NCBI RefSeq assembly: GCF_023715685.1
Contig: NZ_JAMBOQ010000008.1
Span: 71,614 to 135,613, forward strand
Origin: Priestia aryabhattai
Lineage (GTDB): Bacteria; Bacillota; Bacilli; Bacillales; Bacillaceae_H
Reading direction: 5' to 3'
Length of the DNA: 64,000 nt
The notes beneath the pieces were generated by a model. The model saw only the letters and a list, made by a program, of their open reading frames with translations. It searched no databases and was not told the DNA's origin. Both the position numbers and the translations under genes were made by a program. This document shows positions 1 through 11,178 of this stretch, piece by piece (position 1 is the first letter of the stretch; each line of letters begins with the position of its first letter).

Positions 1-2
1 TG

Positions 3-308
3 GCTGCATTTATCACAGGAAAAATTATGGAAATGCGCGGTAAGCCGACTTTTTCTATCTTTTTAATTTCATCGTTAGTTGGTATTGCAGTTATTTATTT
101 AATTGGTACTACGTATATGTATGTAGCGGTTAATTACTGGCTTGAAGCTCCTGCCATGACATATGCAGCCGCTTGGAAGATTATGTCGTGGTTTGCAGTA
201 AAAGATCTTATTTTTACTATCTTGGGGGCTATGCTTGCCCCGCGAATTTATAAAGCCTTACAATCTTCTTCGTATTTATCAAATACGCAATCAAATAAAG
301 TATCATAA
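3..308 (+). CDS. bioY: BioY family biotin transporter, C-terminal part (gene starts before the window)
   Basis: The open frame runs in from the left edge, so only about the last 100 residues are visible. Seen: hydrophobic segments with the stretch AAFITGKIMEMRGKP, then membrane helices and a helix containing KDLIFTILGAMLAPRIYKAL near the end. Known: BioY is the substrate-binding membrane subunit (S component) of biotin ECF transporters and usually has about 180-200 residues with a conserved C-terminal helix of this kind. The internal ATG at 27 is unlikely to be the start because the frame is open and family-like before it. A bidirectional terminator follows. The family call is from recognition of the sequence and is fairly firm. 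Confidence 0.75.
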   Translation, partial: AAFITGKIMEMRGKPTFSIFLISSLVGIAVIYLIGTTYMYVAVNYWLEAPAMTYAAAWKIMSWFAVKDLIFTILGAMLAPRIYKALQSSSYLSNTQSNKVS

Positions 309-345
309 AAGAAGCCTGCTCAAGTTTGAGCAGGCTTTATTTTTA
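309..345. terminator. Bidirectional terminator between bioY and pgcA
   Basis: A 12-bp perfect stem (AAGCCTGCTCAA, loop GTT) is followed by a T-rich run on the plus strand and preceded by A residues, so it can stop both convergent genes. Confidence 0.85.
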
Positions 346-2097
346 TACCGTTTTCACTTTATCTAAGACACGTTCTACTTCACCCATTACAGCTGTTTGT
401 ACAGCTTCTAAATGAGCAATGCTCGTTGTTTCATCTTCTGACACGACGCCAAAATAGAACTTCACTTTTGGCTCTGTACCAGAAGGACGAAGGCAGAACC
501 AAGAACCGTCTTCTAAGATATATTTTAATACATTTGATTTGGGTAATGTAATCTCTTCTACTTTTCCTGCTTTAATATGCTGGCGCTCACTTAATGTATA
601 ATCCTCTACAACCGAAACATTTAATCCTGCAATGTCAGTAGGAGGCTCATTTCTAAATGTAGCTAAAATATGCTGAATTTGCTCAGATCCTTCTTTTCCT
701 TTAAGCGTTAAAGATTTCAGACCTTCACGATAGAAACCATATTTAGTAAACACCTGCTGAAGCGCTTCATATAGTGTCATGCCCTGCTTTTTATAATAAG
801 CGCAAGCTTCTACTGCTAGAATGGCTGCTTGTACAGCGTCTTTGTCACGAGCAAAATCACCAATTAAATAGCCGTAGCTTTCTTCATAACCAAATTGGAA
901 TGTATACTCGCCCGTTTGCTCATATTGCTTAATTTTTTCACCGATAAATTTGAAACCTGTTAGAGTGTCAACAACTTGCAATCCAAATGAACGAGCAATT
1001 TGTGCGCCAATTTCTGACGTTACAATCGTTTTTAACACAACGCCATTAGCAGGCAGCACGCCTTTTTCTTTCTTTTGAGAAAGCAAATAGTGAAGCAATA
1101 AAGCACCCGTTTGGTTTCCAGTTAATAACGCATATTCGCCGCTTGGATCTTTTACAGCAATTCCCAAACGGTCTGCATCTGGATCCGTCGCGATTAAGAT
1201 ATCTGCATCAATTTCTTTTCCTTTACGAACAGCATACTCAAATGCAGCTGGCTCTTCAGGATTCGGGGATTTAACCGTTGAGAAATTTGGGTCAGGAAGT
1301 TCTTGTTCTTCAATAACCGTGACATTTTCGTAACCGATGGATTGAAGCGCGTTGCGAACTGGCTTATTAGCTGTACCATGTAGAGGTGTAAAAACTACCT
1401 TTAAGTCTTTACCTGTTTCAGAAGCTAGCTCTGGATGAATTAAAATCGTTTTTAGTTTCTCATTGTATGCTTCGTCAATCGCTGAACCAATCATTTCAAT
1501 AAGACCTTTTTCTTTTAGCTCCGCTTCAGATTGAACTGCTAATGTAAGTTCATTTTCTACGGCATTTACAAAGCCAACTAGTTCATCAGCTTCTTTTGGT
1601 GGCAGCTGACCACCGTCTGGACCATATACTTTGTATCCGTTGTATTCAGGAGGATTGTGGCTCGCTGTAATAACAATACCCCCAAATGCGTTTAACTCAC
1701 GCACCGCAAATGAAAGTTCAGGTGTTGGTCTTAGCTCTTCAAATACATACGTTTTAATTCCGTGACTTGCTAATGTTTTTGCTGCTTCCATCGCAAATTC
1801 AGGTGATTTGTGGCGAGAATCATACGCAATGACTACGCCTTGCTTGATAGCTTCTTCGCCAGCTTGTTTAATATACTTAGCAAAGCCTTCGGAGGCTTTT
1901 CGGATTGTATACGTATTCATACGGTTTGTACCCGCACCAATTTCCCCACGCATTCCGCCTGTTCCAAATTCTAATGTTTTGTAAAAACTATCTTCTAGTT
2001 GTTTTTCGTCACCTTTGATTGCGTCTAAATTCTGACGTAATTCAGAATCTAAATTTGGATGATTAATCCAAGATGTATACGTTTCTTTCCAACTCAT
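343..2097 (-). CDS. pgcA: Alpha-phosphoglucomutase
   Basis: Interconverts glucose-6-phosphate and glucose-1-phosphate in the cytoplasm, feeding UDP-glucose for glycolipid and wall polymers. Seen: 584 residues, close to the B. subtilis enzyme; the phosphoserine loop [13 protein letters not shown] with Ser146; the metal loop DPDADRLG near residue 306; the sugar-binding loop GYEESYGY; and the C-terminal phosphate loop RPSGTEPK. All four signature elements of the phosphohexomutase family are present and in order. The start has an AAGGGGGC ribosome site. It lies directly after glpD, the same order as in B. subtilis (formerly yhxB). It may be partly read from glpD, since only a weak hairpin separates them. 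Confidence 0.93.
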   Translation of the reverse strand: MSWKETYTSWINHPNLDSELRQNLDAIKGDEKQLEDSFYKTLEFGTGGMRGEIGAGTNRMNTYTIRKASEGFAKYIKQAGEEAIKQGVVIAYDSRHKSPEFAMEAAKTLASHGIKTYVFEELRPTPELSFAVRELNAFGGIVITASHNPPEYNGYKVYGPDGGQLPPKEADELVGFVNAVENELTLAVQSEAELKEKGLIEMIGSAIDEAYNEKLKTILIHPELASETGKDLKVVFTPLHGTANKPVRNALQSIGYENVTVIEEQELPDPNFSTVKSPNPEEPAAFEYAVRKGKEIDADILIATDPDADRLGIAVKDPSGEYALLTGNQTGALLLHYLLSQKKEKGVLPANGVVLKTIVTSEIGAQIARSFGLQVVDTLTGFKFIGEKIKQYEQTGEYTFQFGYEESYGYLIGDFARDKDAVQAAILAVEACAYYKKQGMTLYEALQQVFTKYGFYREGLKSLTLKGKEGSEQIQHILATFRNEPPTDIAGLNVSVVEDYTLSERQHIKAGKVEEITLPKSNVLKYILEDGSWFCLRPSGTEPKVKFYFGVVSEDETTSIAHLEAVQTAVMGEVERVLDKVKTV

Positions 2098-2132
2098 AAA
2101 AAAGCCCCCTTATATAAATGTAAATATGTATG

Positions 2133-2168
2133 AAAAGAGAAAAACGAATAATCGCCTTTCTCTTTTTT
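2133..2168 (-). terminator. Possible weak terminator after glpD
   Basis: A 10-bp inverted repeat (AAAAGAGAAA with TTTCTCTTTT) lies about 100 bases after glpD and before pgcA. It is AT-rich, so termination may be partial. Confidence 0.4.
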
Positions 2169-2259
2169 TAACCGTCATATTATATTTCTTCGTCAAAATT
2201 TGACTTCCTGCTATTATATTATGGCTGTATTGACAAATTTTGAGGACTTTTTTATTTTA

Positions 2260-3939
2260 TCATGAAATACCTGTCATACGGTTAACTTTTTCATCTACTG
2301 GTACAACTGCGTCATGAAGGTGCTGTTCTAATTCATCCGTATAAGCTTTTATTTGCTCAGGCGTCCACTTTAACTCTTCGGCCATATGAGCAATCACTTG
2401 TTTTTTCCAGCTTCTTACCCAGTTGATATCAAAGAATAAAGCGCCCGTACGTCGAATAAAGAAGTCCACTGGTTTTGAAACCATTTCTTCTTCTATGCCA
2501 TATTGAATTTGCAGAAATACACTAGCTGGAAGGTCGCTGTTTTTTAGCTGATCCGGTCGTTCAATCATGTAGCGGTATACTTTATCTACGTTTGAGCCAT
2601 AACGTTTTACAAGCTTTTCAGCAGCGTCACGTGATAACCCTAATTTAATACCTTCCTTGACTTTTTGCTCTACAAACGTTGAGAAGCCACCTGAACCTCC
2701 TACATTCCCTCCAGAAATCGGTAAATGTTTAGTTTGACAGCTTTCAAACTCGCGTCCTTCTGTTTTAAAATCTTCAGCTACGCGATTTACGACAATTTCA
2801 GCCATTTTACGGTACCCAGTTAATTTCCCGCCAGCGATTGTAATTAAACCTGATTCTGATGTCCAGATTTCATCTTTACGCGAAATTTCAGAAGGATCTT
2901 TTCCTTGTTCGTGAATAAGTGGACGAACACCCGCCCAGCTCGATTCTACATCGTCTACCGTAATATCAACCGTTGGGAACATGTAGTTAATCGCATCAAC
3001 TACATATTGACGGTCTTTTACAGTCATACGCGGATGTCTAGCGTCTTCTTTATAGACCGTGTCTGTTGTGCCCACGTACGTTTTTCCATCACGCGGAATT
3101 GCAAACACCATACGTCCATCAGGTGTATCAAAATAAATGGCTTGTTTTAACGGAAAGCGCTCTTGATCAATAACTAAGTGAATTCCTTTTGTTAATTGAA
3201 GCTGCTTGCCTTTTTTTGAATTATCTTTTTCGCGCAGCGTGTCCACCCATGGACCTGCAGCGTTGACGATTTTTTTTGCATAGATATTATATTCTTTATT
3301 CGTAAGCTGATCACGAACAACAGCCCCTACTACTTTTCCTTTATCATAGATGAAGTTTTCCACTTTTGTGTAATTCACTAAATCTGCTCCTCTTGCGGCA
3401 GCTTCTTTAGCTACTTCAATCGTTAAACGTGCATCATCTGTTTTATATTCAACGTAGTACCCGCCGCCTTTTAAGTCTTTAGATTTCACCAATGGCTCGC
3501 GGCTAAGCGTTTCTTCTGCGCTAAACATTTTGCGGCGCTCTGAGCGTTTTACACCAGCTAAGAAATCATATACGCGCAGTCCAATTGAAGTTGAGAATTT
3601 ACCGAATGTTCCACCCGTATGGAAAGGTAACAGCATCCACTCTGGAGTCGTTACATGAGGGCCATTTTCATATACAATAGCACGTTCTTTACCAACCTCA
3701 GCTACCATTTTAACTTCAAACTGTTTTAAATAGCGTAGACCGCCGTGAACAAGCTTCGTTGAACGACTAGATGTCCCTGCTGCGAAATCCTGCATTTCAA
3801 CTAATGCCGTTTTCATGCCTCGATGAGTCGCATCAAGTGCAATACCTGACCCAGTAATTCCCCCACCAATTACTAGTAAATCATATTGATTTTGTGTCAT
3901 GTCTACCAATTTATTCGAACGTGTTTGACTTGAAAACAT
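2260..3939 (-). CDS. glpD: Aerobic glycerol-3-phosphate dehydrogenase (FAD)
   Basis: Oxidises sn-glycerol-3-phosphate to dihydroxyacetone phosphate at the membrane and passes electrons to quinone. Seen: 559 residues; N-terminal FAD-binding Rossmann motif [17 protein letters not shown]; the following HGGLRYL motif; the FAD/substrate block with WAGVRPL; and a C-terminal DAO_C-type domain containing a [12 protein letters not shown] helix. The start is supported by AAAGGGGAATGACGT before ATG. The gene has its own leader with a terminator hairpin at 3990-4049 and is the last of the glpP-F-K-D series. Regulation is inferred to be by GlpP antitermination as in B. subtilis. Confidence 0.96.
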   Translation of the reverse strand: MFSSQTRSNKLVDMTQNQYDLLVIGGGITGSGIALDATHRGMKTALVEMQDFAAGTSSRSTKLVHGGLRYLKQFEVKMVAEVGKERAIVYENGPHVTTPEWMLLPFHTGGTFGKFSTSIGLRVYDFLAGVKRSERRKMFSAEETLSREPLVKSKDLKGGGYYVEYKTDDARLTIEVAKEAAARGADLVNYTKVENFIYDKGKVVGAVVRDQLTNKEYNIYAKKIVNAAGPWVDTLREKDNSKKGKQLQLTKGIHLVIDQERFPLKQAIYFDTPDGRMVFAIPRDGKTYVGTTDTVYKEDARHPRMTVKDRQYVVDAINYMFPTVDITVDDVESSWAGVRPLIHEQGKDPSEISRKDEIWTSESGLITIAGGKLTGYRKMAEIVVNRVAEDFKTEGREFESCQTKHLPISGGNVGGSGGFSTFVEQKVKEGIKLGLSRDAAEKLVKRYGSNVDKVYRYMIERPDQLKNSDLPASVFLQIQYGIEEEMVSKPVDFFIRRTGALFFDINWVRSWKKQVIAHMAEELKWTPEQIKAYTDELEQHLHDAVVPVDEKVNRMTGIS

Positions 3940-3989
3940 ACGTCATTCCCCTTTCATTTTTTAAAGATATCAAAATTTCCCAATATACA

Positions 3990-4049
3990 AAAAAGAGAGA
4001 CCACAAATCACATATATAGTATGCCTACATATGGATCTGTGGTCTCTCC
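3990..4049 (-). promoter_or_regulatory. glpD leader terminator, GlpP antitermination target
   Basis: In the glpD leader a 14-15-bp inverted repeat (GAGAGACCACA with TGTGGTCTCTC, loop about 25 bases) is followed on the minus strand by a run of T. Known: in B. subtilis GlpP with glycerol-3-phosphate allows readthrough of such a terminator. A separate -10 (TATAAT on the minus strand, 4081-4086) suggests that glpD has its own promoter. Its core, ATCCAC or ACCACA paired with GTGGAT or TGTGGT, resembles the glpF leader hairpin. Confidence 0.8.
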
Positions 4050-4126
4050 GATTCTCCAACCAATTTATTAACTTGATTAAATTATATCATACATGCGCTT
4101 TTAATTAAAGAGTTTTCATCAAATAA

Positions 4127-5653
<1,527 letters not shown>

Positions 5654-5684
5654 TTATTGTACATAGTTAGATGGTAAAGCGCAT

Positions 5685-6512
5685 TCATTTTTTCGGTACT
5701 ACTGCTGATTGAATCTGTGCTGCCTTTTGTTTAGAAACAGCGTAAATAACAGCTAAAACAATCAGCGCTAGACTTAAAACAACCCATAAGCTGCTTGACA
5801 TTTTATTTAAAAATGCTGCTTGGTAAAATACTGCTCCGATTGATCCGCCTACTAAAGGACCCACCACTGGTACCCAAGCATATTTCCAGTTCGAGCTTCC
5901 CTTTCCGGGTATTGGCAATATAGCATGAGCAATGCGAGGTCCTAAATCACGAGCAGGGTTGATGGCATAGCCTGTTGTTCCTCCTAATGATAAACCAATA
6001 CTTACGATTAAAAATCCTACTACTAAAGGATTTAATCCATCTGTAAATTTATTTGCTCCGATTGCTAAGATTCCTACAACTAATACAAACGTTCCAATTG
6101 CCTCACTTAAAACGTTTGCAAATGGATTAGCAATTGCTGGTCCCGTTGCGAATACGCCTAATTTTGTACCAGCATCTTTTGTTTCTTTCCAGTGTGGAAG
6201 ATAGTGTAGATAAACAACTGTTGCACCAAGAATGGCTCCAATAAACTGAGCTAAAATGTACATCGGTACTTGTGACCACGGAAAATCACCTGTAATAGCA
6301 AGCGCTACGGTTAACGCTGGGTTTAAGTGTGCCCCACTCATATTACCAACCGCATATGCTGCCATGGCTACTGCCATTCCCCATCCCATTGTGATAACGA
6401 TCCATCCTGAATTAGCAGCAAACGATTTTTTTAAATTGACGCCCGCACATACACCAGCGCCAAGGATAATTAAAATCATTGTTCCAATTATTTCTCCTAA
6501 GAATGCTTGCAT
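5685..6512 (-). CDS. glpF: Glycerol uptake facilitator (aquaglyceroporin)
   Basis: A membrane channel that lets glycerol diffuse into the cell. Seen: 275 residues with six hydrophobic helices and both half-helix pore motifs: NPA in SGAHLNPALTV and NPA in YAINPARDLGPR. The arginine and aspartate after the second NPA are typical of aquaglyceroporins rather than water-only channels. The start has GGGGAGG upstream. It is the first gene of glpFK, behind a leader hairpin and a promoter overlapped by a cre site. Length and motifs make the call firm. Confidence 0.96.
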   Translation of the reverse strand: MQAFLGEIIGTMILIILGAGVCAGVNLKKSFAANSGWIVITMGWGMAVAMAAYAVGNMSGAHLNPALTVALAITGDFPWSQVPMYILAQFIGAILGATVVYLHYLPHWKETKDAGTKLGVFATGPAIANPFANVLSEAIGTFVLVVGILAIGANKFTDGLNPLVVGFLIVSIGLSLGGTTGYAINPARDLGPRIAHAILPIPGKGSSNWKYAWVPVVGPLVGGSIGAVFYQAAFLNKMSSSLWVVLSLALIVLAVIYAVSKQKAAQIQSAVVPKK

Positions 6513-6555
6513 CTAAATAACCTCCCCTTTGTATGAAAACGATTAAAATGACAAG

Positions 6556-6620
6556 AAAATAAGAAAATCCACAATACATCCCTCTAATAAAATCATTAAA
6601 AGGCTATACCGTGGATCTCC
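6556..6620 (-). promoter_or_regulatory. glpFK leader terminator, GlpP antitermination target
   Basis: On the minus strand ATCCACGGTAT pairs with GTATTGTGGAT through 11 bp including three G-U pairs, and then comes a T-rich run. It sits between the promoter and glpF. Known for B. subtilis: GlpP binds here in the mRNA and prevents termination when glycerol-3-phosphate is present. Confidence 0.75.
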
Positions 6621-6652
6621 TATTCTCCCTCACATCTATTAACTTATCTAGA

Positions 6653-6681
6653 AGTTTACTAGATGATGAAAGCGTTGTCAA
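6653..6681 (-). promoter_or_regulatory. Sigma-A promoter of glpFK
   Basis: On the minus strand TTGACA (6676-6681) and TAAACT (6653-6658) are separated by 17 bases, a near-consensus vegetative promoter just upstream of the glpF leader. Confidence 0.7.
6667..6680 (-). promoter_or_regulatory. cre site (CcpA operator) over the glpFK -35
   Basis: The 14-mer TGACAACGCTTTCA on the minus strand fits every position of the consensus TGWNANCGNTNWCA and overlaps the -35 box. Inferred: carbon catabolite repression of glycerol uptake, as is known for B. subtilis glpFK. Confidence 0.75.
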
Positions 6682-6690
6682 ACAGTTTTT

Positions 6691-7245
6691 TTAAGTTGAA
6701 ATACTCCACAGTTCTCTATTTGATGTGGTAACAGCAGAAGCTCCAGCTCTTAAAGCATTACGAACTTCTTCTTCCGTTCGTATTAAACCTCCAGCTAACA
6801 CTGGAATGCCTGTTTCAGCTTTGACTTCTTGGATTAAAGTGGGCACAATTCCAGGAAGAAGCTCAATATAATCGGGTTTTACTTTCTTCATTAACTCGTA
6901 GCTTTTCTTCAAAGCCGTGCTGTCTAATAAAAAGACCCGTTGAATGGCATAGATCCCTCTTTGTTTAGCTTTTAAAATGACGTTTGTTCTTGTCGAAATA
7001 ATCCCCGCAGGCTTAAACTCCTGACACAAAAAATCAACCGCATACTCATCGTGCTTTAAGCCATGAATTAAGTCTAAATGAATGATTAACTTTTTTTCAT
7101 GCTTATGGACCTCTCTCATAATTCCTTTTAGCATGCCCACTTGATTGTCTAAAAGAACTCCGTAGTCATAATTACTTACTAAAAACTTTTCCAATTGCTT
7201 CATATCTCGAACAGCGGGTAATACCGATTGTCCATGAAAACTCAT
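6691..7245 (-). CDS. glpP: Glycerol uptake operon antiterminator
   Basis: An RNA-binding regulator that, with glycerol-3-phosphate, allows transcription through leader terminators of glpFK and glpD. Seen: 184 residues; a TIM-barrel-like pattern with conserved pieces [37 protein letters not shown] and [15 protein letters not shown]; phosphate-binding ending [14 protein letters not shown]. These match the GlpP family. The start has a GAGGGG ribosome site. It lies immediately before glpF in the same direction, with a separate promoter for glpF between them, the same arrangement as in B. subtilis. Confidence 0.93.
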   Translation of the reverse strand: MSFHGQSVLPAVRDMKQLEKFLVSNYDYGVLLDNQVGMLKGIMREVHKHEKKLIIHLDLIHGLKHDEYAVDFLCQEFKPAGIISTRTNVILKAKQRGIYAIQRVFLLDSTALKKSYELMKKVKPDYIELLPGIVPTLIQEVKAETGIPVLAGGLIRTEEEVRNALRAGASAVTTSNRELWSIST

Positions 7246-7318
7246 GTTTTCCCCTCTTTTCCATGGTTAGTCCACAAAATTCATTGTAATAGTTTTTATT
7301 ATGGCAAAAGTTGAAATA

Positions 7319-7348
7319 AAAAACACCATGCATTTGCATGATGTTTCT
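7319..7348 (-). terminator. Terminator after the GNAT-nitrilase gene
   Basis: AACATCATGCA and TGCATGGTGTT form an 11-bp stem (one G-U pair) with a tiny loop, followed by TTTTT on the minus strand, just after the stop codon at 7359. Confidence 0.85.
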
Positions 7349-7358
7349 AGAAACTACT

Positions 7359-8897
7359 TTATTTTTTATATTTAATATTGTAAACGTCATGGCGTCGGTC
7401 TTTTAATTGACGAACCGTTCCTGATTGACGCTGGCGACGAAGAATTTCTAAATCTACATCTCCAATAACCACCATTTCAATATTAGGGTTACATTCTCCT
7501 ACAATGCCGTCTCGTGCAAATTCAAAGTCAGACGGTGCAAAAATAGCAGACTGAGCATACTGAATATCCATGTTTTCTGTTTCAGGCAGGTTTCCAACTG
7601 TACCTGCGATAACCGTATAAATTTGGTTTTCGATCGCACGCGCCTGAGAGCAGTATCTTACGCGCAGATAGCCTTGACGGTCTTCCGTACAGAATGGCGT
7701 AAAAATAATATTTGCACCTTTATCTGTAGCAATACGAGCAAGCTCCGGAAATTCAATGTCATAGCAAATTTGGATCGCAATTTTACCGCAATCTGTATCA
7801 AACACTTCGACTTTATCTCCTGGGCTAATTCCCCACCATTTTCTTTCATTAGGTGTAATATGCACTTTATACTGCTTTTCAATTGTTCCATCTCGGCGGA
7901 ATAGATAGGCAATATTAAAGATATCTCCATTATCTTCTTCGACGAAGTGGGATCCTCCAATAATATTTACGTTATATTTAACCGCTAAGTTAGTGAATAG
8001 CTCAATGTACTCTTCTGTATATTCTGCTACGCGCTGAACCGCTTTGCTTGGAATCTTTTCATTCAAGAAAGACATTAGCTGAGTTGTGAAAATTTCCGGG
8101 AATACGCAGAAGTCCGCTTTTGCGTCATAAGCAACATCTGTATAATATTCTACCTGTGTTGCAAACTCTTCAAATGAATTGATCTGTTTCATCATATACT
8201 GAACAACACAAATACGCACTGGGAATGACGTTTTAAAATGGCGTTTTGAACGGCGAACGTAATCTACATTGTTCCATTCCATCAACGTTGCATACTTATT
8301 AGAAGCTAGATCATCAGGAAGATAACCAGGGTTTATCCGCATTAGCGTAAATCCGTTCATTAGCTGAAAAGATAGCACTGGATCATAAATTTTATGATGA
8401 ATAACTTGCTCTACATACTCTCTAGGCGACATTTCAGCTGAATGCTTATGGTAATTCGGAATTCTTCCTCCGATGATGATACTTTTCAGGTTCAATTCAC
8501 GTGCTAAATCTTTACGCGCTTCATATAAGCGGCGTCCTATTTTCATGCCGCGATACTTTGGATGAACCATTACTTCAATTCCGTACAGATTGTAGCCTTC
8601 CGGGTTATGATTTGTAATGTATCCTTCGTCTGTAATATCGTCCCACGTATGCTGATCATCGTACTCATCAAAGTTCACAATCAAGCTTGAACAAGATCCG
8701 ATAATTTCCCCATCGTATTCTGCACATATTTGTCCTTCTGGAAAAATGGCCAGATGACTTTCAAGCTGTTCTTTTTTCCACGGATCCATTCCGGGGAATG
8801 ATAGCTTTTGAAGTGCTAAAATTTCATCTATATCGTCCGGTTTGATGTTACGAATAATCATTTTTTTCTCGAATTTTGATAAATCTATTGTAGACAT
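7359..8897 (-). CDS. yhcX: Fusion of GNAT acetyltransferase and carbon-nitrogen hydrolase (YhcX type)
   Basis: Two enzymes in one chain of 512 residues. Seen: residues about 13-190 are a GNAT domain with the acetyl-CoA loop HPKYRGMKIGRRLYEAR; residues about 225-500 are a nitrilase-superfamily domain with the catalytic Glu in CVFPEIF, Lys in YKVHITPNERKW and Cys in IQICYDIEFPE. The length and order match B. subtilis YhcX, which is also near glpP. Known: the superfamily cleaves amides or nitriles; the physiological substrate of this fusion is not clear. The given ATG has a spaced GAAAGGG site; an in-frame ATG at codon 13 is possible. A terminator follows. Confidence 0.85.
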   Translation of the reverse strand: MSTIDLSKFEKKMIIRNIKPDDIDEILALQKLSFPGMDPWKKEQLESHLAIFPEGQICAEYDGEIIGSCSSLIVNFDEYDDQHTWDDITDEGYITNHNPEGYNLYGIEVMVHPKYRGMKIGRRLYEARKDLARELNLKSIIIGGRIPNYHKHSAEMSPREYVEQVIHHKIYDPVLSFQLMNGFTLMRINPGYLPDDLASNKYATLMEWNNVDYVRRSKRHFKTSFPVRICVVQYMMKQINSFEEFATQVEYYTDVAYDAKADFCVFPEIFTTQLMSFLNEKIPSKAVQRVAEYTEEYIELFTNLAVKYNVNIIGGSHFVEEDNGDIFNIAYLFRRDGTIEKQYKVHITPNERKWWGISPGDKVEVFDTDCGKIAIQICYDIEFPELARIATDKGANIIFTPFCTEDRQGYLRVRYCSQARAIENQIYTVIAGTVGNLPETENMDIQYAQSAIFAPSDFEFARDGIVGECNPNIEMVVIGDVDLEILRRQRQSGTVRQLKDRRHDVYNIKYKK

Positions 8898-8985
8898 ACG
8901 CTAAAACAACCCTTTCTCTCTCTTCATTAGGCAATTAGTTTCCCTGTTTTTTATTATAATAAACATTATTAAAAATTCAAAAAAT

Positions 8986-9019
8986 ACCGTTCATATAGTC
9001 AGCTATATGAACGGTATTT
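8986..9019. terminator. Terminator at the end of the L,D-transpeptidase gene
   Basis: A 13-bp stem ACCGTTCATATAG with a four-base loop and T-rich flanks on both strands. It overlaps the stop codon of the minus-strand gene and lies upstream of the promoter of yhcX. Confidence 0.8.
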
Positions 9020-9020
9020 T

Positions 9021-9791
9021 CTATTTGCAAATATCTAATTTTATAGATGTTTTTTTATTGGGATAATTTTCAATAAATCCTGGTCCTAAAGAGACTTTAA
9101 TGCCATCTATTTTATATACATTATAACTTTCACCGCGATTTAACGTACGAATCTTTACCCATTTTCCTTTTTCTTCTTTTAACAAAATCATCGGTGATTT
9201 AATCGTTACAAAACCAATTTGACCTTTTGAGAGCTTTTTCGTTTTGCAAAGATTCTGGGCGACTGGAGCACTGCTTACTTTGTATTTGTTTTTAACAGCA
9301 ATTGAATCAAAACTTTGAGAATGAAATTGACCAATAACCACTTTTGTACCGGTTTGAACGTGGTCAAACAGCCAGCGTATCTCTTCATCATACATACGAA
9401 TGCACCCTGAACTTGCGTAGGTCCCGATAGAACTTGGATTATTATTTCCATGAATAGCGTACGTCGTTCCATATGTTCCGCGCGCATTTAATCCTAGCCA
9501 GCGATCACCTAGTGGATTCCTAGGATCTCCTCCCCGAATGTTGTCTTTATAATAAGGGCGGTTTTTAATTTTATTCACAATGCTAAAGGTACCCTCTGGT
9601 GTATAACTCATCTGCCTCCCTGTCGCAACTTTGAACGTCCTTACTAATTTTCCTCCATCATAAAAAGCAAGGGTGTTAGTAGATTTGTTAATGATAATAA
9701 GTTGGTTTGACACCGCAGAAGCATTGCCTGTCAGACCCATCCCTGTGAGCAAAAAAACAAGCCCAACCAAAAAAACAGCCACCTTTTTCAT
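9021..9791 (-). CDS. Secreted L,D-transpeptidase (YkuD domain)
   Basis: Cross-links or trims peptidoglycan using a cysteine acyl-enzyme. Seen: signal peptide 1-26 ending near NASA; YkuD domain about 28-155 with the catalytic block IHGNNNP (His114) and SSGCIRM (Cys130); then a C-terminal piece of about 100 residues with lysines and the pattern KWVKIRTLNRGESYNVY, which looks like an SH3-type or related wall-binding fold. Known: YkuD proteins of Bacillus act mainly in spore cortex or stationary-phase wall; most have LysM instead of this tail. The gene stands alone between terminators. The function of the tail is unknown. Confidence 0.85.
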   Translation of the reverse strand: MKKVAVFLVGLVFLLTGMGLTGNASAVSNQLIIINKSTNTLAFYDGGKLVRTFKVATGRQMSYTPEGTFSIVNKIKNRPYYKDNIRGGDPRNPLGDRWLGLNARGTYGTTYAIHGNNNPSSIGTYASSGCIRMYDEEIRWLFDHVQTGTKVVIGQFHSQSFDSIAVKNKYKVSSAPVAQNLCKTKKLSKGQIGFVTIKSPMILLKEEKGKWVKIRTLNRGESYNVYKIDGIKVSLGPGFIENYPNKKTSIKLDICK

Positions 9792-9944
9792 TTATCGACT
9801 CCCCCAATTTCTCTTATATCTATATAAGAAAAGTATAGGATGAATGGCAAACCATCAGAACACTTTTTACCTTATAAGTCAAAATACAATAAAATCTTTC
9901 ACACACCCCTTTTTACTGACAAGAAGCAATAAATGTACATAACA

Positions 9945-9972
9945 AAAAACGGCCCTTTAAAGGGCCGTTTCG
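9945..9972. terminator. Terminator after the SurA-like lipoprotein gene
   Basis: An almost perfect palindrome (AACGGCCCTTTAAAGGGCCGTT) with A and T flanks, placed just after the stop codon of the gene that ends at 9980. Confidence 0.85.
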
Positions 9973-9979
9973 TTTGTAT

Positions 9980-10774
9980 TTAAAGCTTCACTTCAACTTT
10001 TGCATTTTTCTTAAGTTCTTCAACTTTTTTCTCTAATGCTTCTTGTTTCTTTTGTTGTTCAAGCTGCTGCTTAATTTGAGGCTTTACGTCTTCAAGTTTT
10101 GGCATTTGAGATTGTTCTTTACTGCCGCTTGCTTGACTTTGGCTTTGTTTTGCAAATTGATCATAATAATCTTGAATTTCTTTATCTGTTACTTCTGGTG
10201 TTTGGATATCTTTATCTACGTACTGCTGATATTTAATGCTGTCAGCCAGCTCAGACTTTAATTGTGATTGAGTTAATCCTGCATCTTTTAAAGCCGCTTT
10301 AAACTGTTTATCTGTCTTGAACTGCTTTTTCGTTTCTTTTAACTTTTTATTTACTTCTTCATCAGTTGCTTTATACCCTTTGTTTTCAGCTTCTTGCAAT
10401 AGCAGCGTTTGACCTACTAAATTGTCAATTGTTTGCTGTTTTACTTGCTTAGCTGCTTCTTTAGATGTTGGGTCCTGTCCCATTTGTTGATATTGGGCTT
10501 GTGACGAAGATAATGCAGCATTATATTCTTCACCAGAAACTTTTTTACCGTTTACAACCGCTACGGTTTTTTTGTCATCTACTTTTTGTTTATCTAATTT
10601 TTTCTGCATTTCTTTTGCTTGCTTTTCTTGCTTTTCCTGAGCCTCTTTTTGCTTCTCAGTTTGTGCAGTTTTTTGATCATCACTTTTTGATTGCTTTGCA
10701 TCATCGTTTGAACCGCATGCTGTTAAAGCTGCAGCAACTAACCCAATGAGCAATGTATACATCAGTTTTTTCAT
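9980..10774 (-). CDS. SurA/PrsA N-terminal-like lipoprotein without an evident PPIase domain
   Basis: Probably an extracytoplasmic chaperone anchored to the membrane outer face. Seen: lipobox LTAC at about residues 17-20; a lysine- and glutamine-rich linker to about residue 65; then a SurA_N-type helical region (VVNGKKVSGEEYNAAL, QTIDNLVGQTLLLQEAENKGY, TDEEVNKKLKETKKQF, TPEVTDKEIQDYYDQF). The chain then passes straight into a C-terminal helix rich in K, E and Q. Known: PrsA and SurA carry a parvulin domain between these helices; I see no such domain here (264 residues, PrsA about 290). Start has AAAGGAG. It stands alone. Confidence 0.75.
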   Translation of the reverse strand: MKKLMYTLLIGLVAAALTACGSNDDAKQSKSDDQKTAQTEKQKEAQEKQEKQAKEMQKKLDKQKVDDKKTVAVVNGKKVSGEEYNAALSSSQAQYQQMGQDPTSKEAAKQVKQQTIDNLVGQTLLLQEAENKGYKATDEEVNKKLKETKKQFKTDKQFKAALKDAGLTQSQLKSELADSIKYQQYVDKDIQTPEVTDKEIQDYYDQFAKQSQSQASGSKEQSQMPKLEDVKPQIKQQLEQQKKQEALEKKVEELKKNAKVEVKL

Positions 10775-11178
10775 GACTAATCTCCTTTCATAATCCCAAA
10801 CGATTATTAGCTATTCGAAAAAATCATCTAGGGGGCATTGTATATGATATAGGCGTAAAAAGAAACCATTTAGGCTAATTTTAAACATATGTAATAAGAT
10901 TGAAACGTTTTGTAATCTTATGAAAGATAAATGCTCTTCTTTATACGACCTGTCTAATCATAACATTATTTAGTATGATTTACATAATTTACAGTTCGTT
11001 ATACATCTGTATTATTTCAATTTATTCGTTATATGAAAAACGATAGTATTCGATTTCATATTTCTATAAGAACTTTATACGAGTTCAACGATATCACAAG
11101 TTCTTTTTTTATCCAATTGAGATCCAAAATTCATTTTAAAAAAAGAAAAAAGCATGCGATAATCATGCTTTTTTCTTT
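10775..11178. other. Intergenic stretch without a recognised gene
   Basis: AT-rich, about 400 bases between the start of the SurA-like lipoprotein gene and the end of yhcU. The part next to 10775 must hold the lipoprotein promoter. A terminator for yhcU lies at its right end. I see no RNA motif or coding frame of note. Confidence 0.5.
11142..11178 (-). terminator. Terminator after yhcU
   Basis: AAAAAGCATG pairs with CATGCTTTTT over an eight-base loop, with T-rich tract on the minus strand directly after the stop codon. Confidence 0.8.
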
